Source: Epithemia pelagica (taxonomy: Eukaryota > Bacillariophyta > Bacillariophyceae > Surirellales > Surirellaceae). From it: a DNA stretch of 64,000 nucleotides. Below the pieces are notes generated by a model. That model saw only the letters and a program-made list of their open reading frames with translations, was not told the DNA's origin and did not search any database. Positions 20,873 through 31,623 of the stretch are shown piece by piece. The stretch is taken from positions 3,345,955-3,409,954 of the forward strand of contig OX337238.1 in NCBI GenBank assembly GCA_946965045.2, given 5' to 3'. The first letter of the stretch is position 1; the number at the start of each line of letters is the position of its first letter. The translations under genes and the position numbers were made by a program.

Positions 20873-21024
20873 ACGAGAGAAGCTATTACGCTCCAGCGAA
20901 AGTGATTTTTTTATTTAGGAAAAACAGTGTATGCTCACAACAGAACCCTGGATCTTCACCGCTGGGGGTGAGTCCGAACCCATCATCAATCACAGAGCAT
21001 CCGCTGCAGTCATTGTTTGGAACC

Positions 21025-22212
21025 ATGACCACGACACTGAAAGAACAAGCATGGCAGTCGGACCTTGTCCTACCGGACGAGACAGCAGAATGGGATGAAA
21101 ACGATTGGCCTGCTTTTCTGGGAGGAGCGCGAGAGTATCATGCTTCGGTCGTACTTGACCATCCCGAGACGGAAAACGATAGCAACAACAGGGGGCAGAC
21201 GGTCGTCGTGTTGGGAGGATATCAAACAGGCCAAGGCGAGCTCAATTCCATTCTGTTATTGAATCTGGCAGACCAAAACAAGCAGTGGCGAGAAGGGCCA
21301 CCCATGAACAAGAGACGTGCTGGACATGCCACTGTTGTGTGCAACGGTCGCGTCTACGTCATGGGCGGATTCAATCGAGTAACTTTGGATTGTATTGAAC
21401 GAATCGATGCCAATGATTTGCTACAATCATCCTTAACAACAACCACCACGCATGAGAGTCATTGGACGACATTGACATGTCGATTATCGACGAGAAGAAA
21501 TGGATGTTGTGCTGTTGCGGTGCATGATCGATACATTGTTGTAATGGGTGGCTGTTACAACCATCGCGATTTGTCGTCGGTGGATATTATTGATACCAAC
21601 AATCACATTGTCACTGCTGGACCAAGCATGACTGTTCCTCGATCATACTGTGCCAGTGCGGTGATTGGACACCGCATCTTTGTCGTTGGAGGTTGTTATG
21701 GGCATGCCTTTCTTGACTCGGTGGAGTATTTGGACTATGCAACACCCTGTGACAAGGATGCGACAAAAAAGGAGATAGGCTCGGCGTCCATTTCTTTCTC
21801 AGCCACCTGGACCACTCATTTGGAGTTGAGGCTTTCCAATGGACGAAGGTCTTGTGCAATGGTTGCCGTCGGATCCTGTCTGACTGTGGCGGGAGGATGG
21901 GACAATTCAACTGTGGAAGTTTTGGATACGCACCGCATCCGCGTTTGGAATCTCGCTGGAGTTCAAGAACAACGTTGGGGCTGCAGTATGGTGACTGTTG
22001 CCAATCATGTTGCCGTGATTGGTGGATGGGACAATCCTACCTGTGCGACATTTCCACTACTGGATAAGCATACTTGGTGTTTTCGTTGTCTCTGTGAGCA
22101 GCCTCGGAGGGAATGGTATTATTGTCCAGAAAGATCGGGTAACGAAGATGTTAGTGAAATAGCCTGCACCATCTCGACATCCGCTCTTAAACGATTGAGG
22201 ACCAATACATGA
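21025..22212 (+). CDS. Kelch-repeat beta-propeller protein 3
   Basis: 395 residues, intact, with all six Gly-Gly blade motifs. The middle (about 21590-21780) is almost identical to kelch 1, while the N- and C-terminal thirds differ, suggesting gene conversion between the two. Start is the conserved ATG at 21025 (ACCATGACC). Its upstream region differs from both main types: it shares a CTTCACCGCTGGGG segment with 42.7 kb and the CTGCAGTCATTG segment with kelch 1. Role as for kelch 1: soluble propeller, ligand unknown. Confidence 0.85.
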   Translation: MTTTLKEQAWQSDLVLPDETAEWDENDWPAFLGGAREYHASVVLDHPETENDSNNRGQTVVVLGGYQTGQGELNSILLLNLADQNKQWREGPPMNKRRAGHATVVCNGRVYVMGGFNRVTLDCIERIDANDLLQSSLTTTTTHESHWTTLTCRLSTRRNGCCAVAVHDRYIVVMGGCYNHRDLSSVDIIDTNNHIVTAGPSMTVPRSYCASAVIGHRIFVVGGCYGHAFLDSVEYLDYATPCDKDATKKEIGSASISFSATWTTHLELRLSNGRRSCAMVAVGSCLTVAGGWDNSTVEVLDTHRIRVWNLAGVQEQRWGCSMVTVANHVAVIGGWDNPTCATFPLLDKHTWCFRCLCEQPRREWYYCPERSGNEDVSEIACTISTSALKRLRTNT

Positions 22213-22679
22213 TGGAGGATGGCACTTGAAATGTTCAACAGGTTGCACGGCCATGAGCTTGGCAACTATATCATGACCATTATACTATCGTACAAAACAG
22301 GACATCGTGTCCATCCTAAGTTACGCTGTGAATCATTTAAGATTATGAAAAGCTCTAAATCACTTTAACCATGCACGAGTGGCTTGCTCTGTCGAAAAAG
22401 ACATTACTCTAGTTTTACTTTAGACTGCTTTCAAAAAGCAACTCCTAGTTTGGTTTGAAGGCTCCACCTTCTATAGAAGATGACCGCACATGAATTTCCT
22501 TCTGACGCCATGGCGTTTGTGGCAGTCGGATCCATGCACCATGGTGAGCAATCGTGTAGTAGATAATGAGATGTCTGCAAACCTGCGGATATCTGGCAAC
22601 CACACTTGGATGAATGGCCATGGTACCGTTTCCTCGTGCTGTTGAATACTCTCTGGTCTTGATCAGAATGAATCATCTT
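22213..22679. other. 3' flank of kelch 3
   Basis: Repeat of the kelch 1 flank (5236-5640) with small indels. No gene supported. Confidence 0.4.
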
Positions 22680-24005
22680 TGAATGGAAGATGACAGTCTT
22701 TCATGGTCTCGTTTCAACTCTAAGGCAAAGAAGAAGCGGCCTGAATTGTCTCTCTTCAAGTGATGGCATATAAAGAACAAGTGACGTTTCGACCATGACC
22801 TGATAGTTGTGGGACAGTCGGTGGGGCCATGCATTGGTAGCAACGGCGGGATCCCACAGCCAACACAGTTTGTCTTCGTTTTGTTTCCGTTGCGATGGTA
22901 GCAGTGCAAAGTATACTTCCCCTGTTGCAGGCAGGACAAGTTTATCGTGGGTCGTCGTCGATTCCTCGTTCTTGGTGTCAATGTCTCGTTGTGGAGCAAC
23001 CAATCCGTCGACGCGGTACAAATATTGGTGGTGTGCTACAATTCCCAAGACTGTGCTTCGGGTGGACCTTGTTCCAACAAGGCAACTGTTTTGGAAGTCG
23101 TCATTTGATCCACCCATTGTGATGATGATGCATCGATCGACCTGTTGTGCAAGCGACGATTGTTCTTCTTGTTGTTTGGCTGCTATTGGCGGATCAGGAA
23201 GCGCGATTTTTCACTTCTTGTCATGATCCTTGTTGAAAGAGACGGACGATTGTTACAGTGGTGTTGTTCGGATGGGTCAAGGCGAATGTTGTTGTCACTG
23301 TTGTCCACTTCTGATTGTTCTTTGTAGAAATCGAGCATGGGTGGTTGCTACTTCTGTACTTTTGTTTTGTTATTGGGCGTGGAAGTGGGGAAACCGACAA
23401 GTTTTACACACCACTCCACCAAGGCAATATTTTTACAGCAGAATGAGCAAGCGACAAAAAAGCACAAGCGAGGCCCCAACAAAGCCTTGTCACAAGCAGG
23501 ACAGGAATGTTGATTGATTGTTCATTGTCAAGGCTGGCCTCTCTTATGTATCGTGAAATCTTTATCTAGTTTCACTCTTTTTGGCTGGAGGTCGTTTTGA
23601 CGTAACAAAACTCCTGTACGTTCTCGACGCAACAGGTGGATTCAAGCGACAACTACCCCGGTCCACCTTTTGTTCCTTGCACTGTTGTGGTTTTCCATCG
23701 AGACGACAACGTCACCCACTGGCAAATATAGCACCGGTCCCTTGGTGAACAGAGGCATCACGTCTGCCACAATCATTGGACCACATACGCGAGCATTATA
23801 CTGACAACCGGCGGAGACAGCACGAGACGGTTTTGGCTCTCCCAAAAAGACGATGATTGATGGAGTCGGTATCAATCATGACATAAGGGACCAACCTTTC
23901 CGGTCCAACCACATCCACGTGACATTCTCGAAAGCGGTCCAAAGAAGACGAATGCAGGCATCTGCTGCTAATCCAACACGGGAAGCGAGTCTAAATGGGA
24001 TGAAC
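22680..24005 (-). pseudogene. Decayed minus-strand gene with C-Y-I-C-Q-W motif, copy 2
   Basis: Paralogue of 5650-7095. The frame R-D-R-C-Y-I-C-Q-W-V-T-L-S-S is kept near 23718-23735, and V-F-L-G-E-P-K-P-S-R near 23830-23860. Stops and frame changes separate the conserved blocks, and the C-A-G-C pair of copy 1 is S-A-G-C here. It ends next to the type A upstream region of kelch 4. No function assigned. Confidence 0.35.
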
Positions 24006-24508
24006 GGCATGTTCCTTCTGGTCCATCATGTCGTCGGATTCTTGTTTTTGTGTAGTTGTACTTATGGCCTTGCTGCCTCCACTATATACCCGATGCATTC
24101 GAATCACTGGATCAAGAGAAGACCACTCTCTCTGTTGTTGTTTGTTGTCGTTGTTGTGAGCAGTCTGTAGGACCAAGGGAAGAATGGTGTTCCATAAATG
24201 GCGTTGGACGAGAGATGACTCAGAACTAGGGATATCTACCCAGTGGATGTTGGATTGTCGATCTGTGGACCTCTTCATCACAGATTGGGATGTCGATCTC
24301 TCTCCCTCGTCTCGTCGTATCTTACACAGCAAAAGATACTTTTCTTGGGGCTTGTCATGAAATATATGTGCGACTGATTGTCCTTCATCATCGTACGCAG
24401 GACAGGCACAACTTTCCTGGTCTCTCCTCTCCACGCAAAAAAGCTCATCGCTGCGATTCTCAATTGCAAAGCTGTCATTGCTCGTCGACGTTGTCAAGCG
24501 CCGTGACC
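24006..24508 (+). promoter_or_regulatory. Kelch upstream region, type A
   Basis: Shares with kelch 7, 8 and 9 the blocks CCCAGTGGATGTTGGATTG, GATTGGGATGTCGATCTCTC and CATCGTACGCAGGACAGGCAC. The last 30 bp before the ATG are the same as for kelch 7. An in-frame ATG at 24290 exists only in this copy and is not taken as the start. Confidence 0.45.
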
Positions 24509-25645
24509 ATGACAACGACACTGCAAAAGCAAGCATGGCAGTCGGGCCTTGTCCTGTTAGACGAGACACCTGAATGGAATTTCGAGCACTGGCCTCCTCT
24601 TGTGGGTGGATGGCGTGGAGGTCATACCTCGGTCGTACTGAATCATACCGATAACAACCAAGAACAAACCGTCGTCGTGTTGGGTGGACATCGAACAGGT
24701 CAAGGCGAGCTAGATTCCATTCTTGTATTAAACTTGGCAGAATCAAACAAGCAGTGGCGCGAAGGGCCACGCATGAACCAGAAACGTGATGGACATGCCG
24801 CTGTTGTGTGCAATGGAGGCATTTACGTGATGGGAGGAGACAATGGAGCACCTTTGGATTGTATCGAACGAATTGACATAAAGAATTTGCTACATTCACC
24901 TTTAACAACAAGCAACAAACATGAGAGGCATTGGACAACATTGACATGTCGGTTATCAACGCCACGATGGGGATGTGGTGCTGTCGCGGTTCACAACCGA
25001 TACATCGTTGTATTGGGTGGACGCAGCAATCGTTATTTGCCGTCGGTGGATATTATTGATACAAACAACCACCTAGTCACTGCGGGACCATCCATGACTG
25101 TTCCACGAGCATGGTGTGCCAGTGCGGTCATTGGACACCGCATCTTTGTCGTTGGAGGTTGGAACGAGCATGGTCGTGTTGACAAGGTGGAGTATTTGTA
25201 CTATGCAACACCCTGTGACAGTGATGTGACAAAAAAGGAGATAGGCTCGACATTCATCTCTTTCTTATCCACCTGGACCACTCATTCGGAGTTGAGGCTC
25301 TCCAATGCACGAAGTTCTTGTGCAGTGGTTGCCGTGGGATCTTGTTTGGTTGTGACGGGAGGATGGGGCAATTCAACCGTGGAAGTCTTGGATATTCACC
25401 GCAACCGCGTATGGAATCTCCCACCATTTGGAAATCACCGTGTTGGCTGCAATATGGTGACTGTTACAAATCACGTGGCCGTGATTGGTGGATGGGAGAA
25501 TCCCTCCTGTACAACATTACCACTCCTGGATAGGAATTCGTGGTGTTTTCGTCGACTTTGTGAGCAGCAGCCCAATGGATGGGAGCATTCTCTTGAAGGC
25601 ACGGGTATCCGAGACGCTGATATCTCACGCTTCTTCAACTCGTAA
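24509..25645 (+). CDS. Kelch-repeat beta-propeller protein 4 (short tail)
   Basis: 378 residues, six Gly-Gly blades. The protein ends F-F-N-S soon after the last blade: a small deletion relative to kelch 7 creates an early TAA and removes the basic K-R-A-R tail found in most paralogues. The N-terminal 40 residues and parts of the last third are nearly identical to kelch 7 (47707), and the two share the downstream segmental duplication. If the tail is a nuclear signal or binding site, this copy lacks it. Confidence 0.83.
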   Translation: MTTTLQKQAWQSGLVLLDETPEWNFEHWPPLVGGWRGGHTSVVLNHTDNNQEQTVVVLGGHRTGQGELDSILVLNLAESNKQWREGPRMNQKRDGHAAVVCNGGIYVMGGDNGAPLDCIERIDIKNLLHSPLTTSNKHERHWTTLTCRLSTPRWGCGAVAVHNRYIVVLGGRSNRYLPSVDIIDTNNHLVTAGPSMTVPRAWCASAVIGHRIFVVGGWNEHGRVDKVEYLYYATPCDSDVTKKEIGSTFISFLSTWTTHSELRLSNARSSCAVVAVGSCLVVTGGWGNSTVEVLDIHRNRVWNLPPFGNHRVGCNMVTVTNHVAVIGGWENPSCTTLPLLDRNSWCFRRLCEQQPNGWEHSLEGTGIRDADISRFFNS

Positions 25646-25854
25646 ATGAGCAAGGCCAAATTCATGCCAAAATGATAGAGGGAATGATGAAACCTAGCCG
25701 TTTATTTCTCGAGTGGTGGACTTGTTTTCTACATTCGATTGCAATCCTACCACCTCGTATTAAGTGTTTACTCAAAAGTAGAAAGAACCTGTTGCAAGAA
25801 AGAAGGTGCTTGTTTGTTGTCAAGGAACGACCCAATTTGTGTACCTCTACAAGT
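25646..25854. other. 3' flank of kelch 4
   Basis: Matches the flank of kelch 7 (48916-49050) and, more distantly, of kelch 8 (58740-58850): a TTTCTCGAGTGGTGGACTTG block and ACTCAAAAGTAGAAAGAAC. Likely 3' UTR and spacer. Confidence 0.4.
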
Positions 25855-27172
25855 GGTACTACGCTCCGGCCATTACCTGTTACCTGTCAGTTGTGGGACA
25901 GTGCCACCACCGTGACAGTGCAGTTGTGAGACCAATTCTGCACTTTGTGGTGGCATCATGGCTCTCTAGATTGGTAGCTATGGCAGGGAGGCAACCAACC
26001 GATGAGAGGAGCAGGAACAGAAGCACGCCAAGCCGAAACCTTGTTGGACCTGATGTTGTCCGCTTCGAATGGTCCTTCCTCGAAAGATGACAATGGGTCG
26101 AGTTTGGATAGAAGTAAGGAGGGAGGACCGTATCATATCCAATTCCGACATGATGGCCAAGAACAGGTTGTCCCTTTCAGGGGAGTCTCCACGCTCCAAT
26201 CGCAATGCCTTCTTCCACCTGCTGTTGCATGTGAATCGCAATACGTTGCTGCACTTGTCATGTGATGTCAAGCCGGAATGGCCCAATGGAGATGACGAGT
26301 CCAAGAGGAACCCACCAAATCGAATCGAGGGTCGTGCCAATTGTCGCAATGGACAAGAACGAAAACAAGGAATCGAGTCTCGACATTGCGACGAGACAGA
26401 CAGGCCACCTCCCCCCACAACTACTTTCTGTCGCAGCATTGCTCGTTCAATTGCTCATGTCTGGAAACAAGCCGCTCCCCATCGCAATGTCTTGCCCCTC
26501 AATGCCAGTTCCGTCGAAACCTTGTTGCACAATTACGACAACACTGTCGAACAGCATCAGTGTTGGACCTCGACCACTACATCCTTTGTGCCGCGCACCG
26601 AACTCAGCAGCAGCACCAACAACACAACCACGACAACGAATGCCGCAGGTCATGTCTTGGTCATTATGGAAGCCTTGCCACCCCCACCGTATAAATGGAT
26701 GGTCGTGTTGGAACACGAGTCGCCCGAGGCGGTTGTGTGGTCGAATGGTTTTGCTCGTCGGTGTCGGAATGGCGAAATTCGTGTGTCTGCTTCTTGTTTA
26801 TCGTGGAATCGCCCGACCATCTGTGGCTCGCTTATCACACTGATCGGGTGGAAAGTGGGTCGCTTCGACCTTTGGTGCAATCACCACAACGCTGTCCCTG
26901 GTGTGCACCAGACACCAACACGCTATGTATCAACCACTCATGTGTGTGGCTTCTGTGGTCGCCCCAGCCAATCCTGTTAGTATCAAAAGTATAGCTCATT
27001 GTAAACTAATACATTGTCACCCGTGTTGTGGATTTGATGGTTCTTGTTGTCGTCCTTGTTTGGACTTTGGACCATGGGTCGATGGTCGACTTGTATGCAA
27101 GCACAAAAGCAGCAGAGTGTCAGGAATGATTGATGCTTTTCCACTTTCCTCATCCTCCTCTTGAGAAGAACG
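25855..27172 (+). pseudogene. Cys/His-rich gene relic, copy A
   Basis: Unrecognised family with copies at 49060-50392 and 58850-60722 and a fragment at 55230-55502. From comparison, ancestral blocks include a Cys/His cluster near the start (C-H-H-C-D-C in copy B, degraded here), a helical stretch S-I-A-R-S-I-A-H-V-W-K-Q, and the most conserved part V-V-L-E-H-E-S-P-E-A-V-V-W-S-N-G-F-A-R-R (about 26705-26764). Then come W-L-A-Y-H-T and C-P-W-C-A-P. A 2-nt insertion (TG) near 26821 shifts the frame relative to copy C. The family follows kelch genes in the same orientation. Function unknown; possibly zinc-binding. Confidence 0.45.
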
Positions 27173-27342
27173 GCTATTGTTTCCGTTGAAAATTGTCGTG
27201 GGTCGCTGGATTCCTCGATTCTCGTGTATTGTAGTCTCCAGGGAGCGACGGCTCCAGACAGCGGCCACCTCCATGGCCATTTGTTGTGTTTGTGGTGTCA
27301 CTGGTCAGAATGACTCCCCATCGAGAGCTTTCGTATCTTCTG
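26000..27342. repeat. Segmental duplication, copy A
   Basis: Matches 49220-50562 at a constant offset of 23,220 bp with no indel seen and about ten substitutions noticed. The match continues at 27343-27570 with 53708-53935 on the far side of the Harbinger insertion. It carries the unoccupied Harbinger site CTG at 27340-27342. Confidence 0.9.
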
Positions 27343-27739
27343 GGATTTGAATTCTGTTTGCTTCAAGAGATTCGAACGTGCGGGCTCCAGATCGCGCGGG
27401 ATTTTGGACGAAGTGCTCCTTTGGTCTGCTAGCCGTGCTACCTTGTAGCTATGAGGTGTGATTTTCGGAGGGCAAAAGTAACGCTATAATCTATGGCACA
27501 TTTAGTATGACAAAACCTGTGGTTGTTGTCCATCTAAAAGTTTGTACCATCCAAGAGAGCTGGTTACATGGCATACTTTGTACGCACCTTGGAATGTGGT
27601 TGTTTGTATTCGGACTTGGTTTGTAACAAGCAAAAGCTATGCTGTTCCATCCATCAGGACGCGACATGCAGCTCTTGTTTTGGAACCTGGCTCCTCGTTG
27701 CCTTAGCGACAGCCATGATATTGAATGTATACCAAATGG
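27343..27739. other. Spacer between Cys/His-rich relic and LRR-TIR 2
   Basis: No gene supported. It matches 53708-54104 almost exactly. The block GCTCCTTTGGTCTGCTAGCCGTGC is also related to the first 30 bases of the window, so all three LRR-TIR copies share this 3' flank. Confidence 0.45.
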
Positions 27740-28724
27740 TCAGTCGCTATTGGAAGGTTTGCGTCGTTTCCTTTGCCTTGGTGAAGGATCCTGGTCCGAG
27801 GTAATCTCATCTTCGTTGGACCGGCGCTCTCGTCTATTTGACAGGGCGAGAGCGTGTTTCTGATGAATTTTGAAACAAGTGACTGCCTTTTCTGCAACCA
27901 CCTTGACGTGACCAACCAACTGTTTGTATCTGGAATCTGTTCCGTTCAAGTCCATAGTAGCAACAAAAACAAGACATTCGCTTAGGTCGAGTTCAAGAAG
28001 TCACACATGAATTATTCCTGCCGAAATTTGCGCTGCAACACTTACCATACACATTTTCGCCAGTGATTTCACAAATTTGCATGGTTGGTAGTTGGGTTGG
28101 GAACAGACCACTGAAATGATCAAGCCACTTGTTGGCGCTTCTACTAATAGGTCTATCAATTGGGTTCTTTGGCGAAACTAGAAGTGACGCACTCGCTGTA
28201 GCGGGAGAAGACGGGAGGACCCAATGACATCCTGGAAAGGCATCCACAATCACTCGACTGACACCCGTCCAGGGGCAAACAGTCTCGTTCCGCGCCAAAG
28301 CACACAATAGCTCAGCGATACACCATTTCTTTTGAACATAGTGTGTCGATGTCACACAAACCACGACTCGCGATGTAAGAGCGTTCGTCAACATGGTTAC
28401 AAGCGGATAAGATTGGTGTCCGGCATGCATTGTTTTTTCTGCCACAAAGATATTGAGTATGTTGCCACCACCAGCCGCGATTTGCAACTGATCCTCCAAA
28501 CTCCGAGCGACCGGATGCCAACAACAACGGGCGGTTGGGCGACCTGTATTGAATTGATTCCCATGTTGGACTAGTATGTGTGATCCCTGCGACCGCCTGT
28601 GCTTCTAGGTGCGGTTGATTGCTAACTCCATACCAGACTGTGTAGGTAGTTCGTCTCACATTTTTATACTACAGTGTACGACCGGAAAGTAGTTTCGTGC
28701 GAGTCGCGCGGCTTCCCTCTCGTG

Positions 28725-28757
28725 TGTGACACTTGTGTGACACTTGTGTGACACTTT
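28725..28757. repeat. Three 11-bp tandem repeats
   Basis: GTGTGACACTT repeated three times in the unrelated stretch inside LRR-TIR copy 2. Confidence 0.85.
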
Positions 28758-28809
28758 GCGACATGGCTTCCAGGAAATCCTCACTACCTACACAGCTTGA
28801 TAGGGAGTA

Positions 28810-28998
28810 AGTTTACTACTTCCCTGTGTCTCGCCGTCCTCTCGCGTCGGGCGCGCCCGGCTTGTCGGGAGAATGACTCGACGGGCAATTGTCTTGTCGG
28901 GCGTGCGCCCTCCTCGACCATTGCCCTCCTCGTCATTCTACCCTCCGCGCCCGGCGGTCCCTCCTTGAAAGGACTCGACACCGGGAAGTATTAATACT
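28810..28998. mobile_element. GC-rich foldback element in LRR-TIR 2
   Basis: Nested inverted repeats: imperfect ends (ACTACTTCCCTGTGTC with GACACCGGGAAGTATT), then AGAATGA 28870-28876 with TCATTCT 28933-28939, GGGCAAT 28883-28889 with ATTGCCC 28920-28926, and a core GGGCG-TG-CGCCC 28899-28910. It resembles in layout and motifs the element at 44101-44310. It has no coding capacity. Confidence 0.6.
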
Positions 28999-31050
28999 AT
29001 GGCTTACATCATAGGTAAGCCAATTGACGTTCTTTTTTAATGCTTTCGAAACCTGTTTCATATCATGATCCGACATGTTGGTATTTCCAACATCAAGCAA
29101 ACGCCACCCGGAATTTTGCTGCAATGCCGTGGACAGGGAAATCGCACCATCGTCCCCAACATCAGTATGTGCCAATCGCAAGTGTCGCCAGGCCTTTGAT
29201 GTACTCAGAGCTTGTAATAACGCACTGAGACCAAGATCGGACATGTTGGTGAACCCGAGATCAAGAGTATGCCACGAATGACGCGCAATACCCCAAACCA
29301 AGTTGATCACTCCTTCACCAGTGACCATTGGCATGTTGGAGACGGAAAAACTTGACCACGCGGTGTTACGAGACAACGCCGTTCCTAAATCACGTGCTCC
29401 CTGGGGGCTGATCTTGATACGAGACAGATTCATGCAACGCCAATTCGGATTGCTATCCATCCCATTGACCAGCGCTTGTACACCAGTATCATCAAGATCT
29501 GAATCGGTCAGGTCCAAGATTAGCCAGTTGGTGTTCTTTAGGAACATGTCAGCAATGGCATTGGCTCCTTTATCGCCCAAATGTTTCAGGTCACTAAGAG
29601 ACAAGCGAGTCCATTGCGCACTGCCTCGCTGTGTAAATGTAGTCAAAGTGGATGTCATGGTGCCGTCACTGTTTTGTGTCGTTGCACAACCATCTTGGAT
29701 GCTATGAATCAATCGCCGCGCTCCTTGAATAGTGATTGAGGTGCCATGCAGTGAAATGGTTCGCGGAATGGTAAACGGTCGACCAACCCGGACCCGGAAA
29801 GGCCCGTTCCAAGGCACCATGCATAAATCCATAGACTGCCAGCATTGTCCCAAATACTCTGCCATTGATAGGGCATCGGTTGCTTGGTCATGATTTGTGA
29901 GGAATGCATTGGAAATGGTATCTGCCGTGAATCCAATTTCGTCCGGATGGTTCTCTACTAGAAAGGATAGGTCCTCAATGGGGTTGTCAATCATCGAGCC
30001 TGGAAACCAAAGCACCAACGAATTCCAATGCTTCTCCAACCGTAGGAAAATGGCTGGACCAACCTCGAGCCACTGCCAAATTTCATCCAATCCTACATGT
30101 AAAACAAACCGTTCCCAGCTTGATGAGGTTTGTAACAGATTGGCCAACATTTCGACCCATTCGTCAGGAGTCTCAAGAGGAAGAAATAAGATAAATTATT
30201 TCCAAGACGTTTGTCCACGGAGACCCTCGGCCACTACTTCGACATGTTTTGCGTTGAGTAATTCCAGATCAAACACTCGCCAGACTGTGTTGCCCTCCAG
30301 TGAGTTGGCAACGGATACCAGTTCTCCATCAAAATCAAATGGACATAAATAGTGAAATGTTTCCCAGCATTGATTGCGACGCAAGGCATGTGACAATGCT
30401 TCGTCGATCGGAACCCGTGTACCTTCTGGTGGGCCCTCAAGTTGGAATGATTTCCATGTCTTATTGACACTCAAAGCTTCGCACAAGGCTTTAACTCCAT
30501 TGACAGAAGGAAACTCCACGTATTTGAGCTTGAAGTTGGTCCATTGGGTATTTTGCTGCAATGCTACTGCCAGTGCTTCAACTCCTTCATCTTCAAGTTC
30601 CATATTAAGAAGTATCATGTTCTGCCAAACATGATTGTTGTTCAAAGCCCTAGCCAGTGCTTTCCATCCAGTCGATCCAAAATTGCATTCCTCAATCGAA
30701 AAGGTCTTCCAAGACGGATTTGTATTGAGAGCATTCGACAACCCAACCGCCGTTTCGTCGATTAGGTCTTTTACGAGACGCAATTCTAGCACGGCATTTG
30801 GTGTGGTGGTTTTGGCGAATGCCCGGGCTAGGGCTTCAATGCCCACGTCACCGATATCCGTATGAAGGATCCGCAGATTGGACCAATCTATACCATAGCG
30901 TCTTTTGTCCCTGAAGTCTCTTTCCAAATCGAGAATGGTTTGTGCAGTGCGGTCGGTGGCTTTGGTGTTGATTAAGATTGGCAACCATCGTTCCCTAAAG
31001 TGCTCCACCATACGTTGTTTCATGTTGGGGCTGATCTGGGTGCCTTTCAA

Positions 31051-31454
31051 TTACCACGGATTGCATTCGTTCATTTCAGGGTTGTTTCCCTCCATTGTCG
31101 TTTACGGAAGAGACATCTTGCGGTCCATTGGATGGATGAGGTCGAAAGTCGTTGTCGTCGTTTTAATGGGTTCTTGATCCACGGAGAGCAAAAAAAAAGA
31201 TCTTGTGTTTGTACCGCCATTCCTACTCAGCGGGGAGCATGTGAAAGACTAGAATCTTATGTATACTGAAGTGCATGCGAAGCGCAAGGATTCATTGGGG
31301 GCGCAACCTCTTGCAAGTGGGTTCGGATTCTCAGTAAGCCAGTGTCACTTCTGTGTCGTCATCTACAGCATCCGATACAGTCTCAGTTACATGTGACAGA
31401 AAAGAGGAGGATCCGACGATAAGAAAAAGAAGGTGACTGTTCGACGACCAGACA
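31051..31454. other. Upstream region of LRR-TIR 2 and left flank of the non-LTR element
   Basis: No gene. Similar to 3140-3530 upstream of LRR-TIR 1, including a run near 31330-31450 that ends where the non-LTR element begins. Probably contains the LRR-TIR promoter on the minus strand. Confidence 0.4.
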
Positions 31455-31623
31455 CCAGACGACAGAACCACGTCCTCTCTTTCTCTCGTCGTCTGACGAC
31501 AATGGGCGAAATGGACGAACAAGAAAGAAAACAAGAACAACGACGTGAACTACAATCCGGACGACCCAAACACCATCCAAGCCAACGGAGGGAGTCCACT
31601 ACGTACCTGAGAGCCCGCGTCCG

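Larger units (their letters stand above)
27740..31050 (-). pseudogene. LRR-TIR fusion protein, copy 2 (nonsense and insertion)
   Basis: Read from 31050. The N-terminus (about 45 residues longer than copy 1) is followed by ribonuclease-inhibitor-type LRRs to 30196, where TAA replaces the Tyr codon of copy 1 (30196-30198). The same frame then continues through LRRs from 30150 to about 29000, where a foldback element (28810-28998) interrupts it. About 300 bp of unrelated sequence follows. The TIR part resumes at 28499 with I-F-V-A-E-K and K-K-W-C-I-A-E-L but lacks the first strand D-I-F-I-S-F. The spliced tail (donor TATG^GTAAGTG, acceptor GGAACAG^ATTCC) is kept down to 27740. Not functional as it stands. 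Confidence 0.75.

Noticed and set aside
23991-24965. Minus-strand 324-residue open frame
   Set aside because: Most of it is antisense to kelch 4, and equivalent antisense frames occur opposite other kelch genes; it follows from the codon composition of the sense gene.
27343-27380. tRNA-like GATTCGAAC string
   Set aside because: Only a T-loop-like string is present; no A-box, acceptor pairing or cloverleaf could be built around it.
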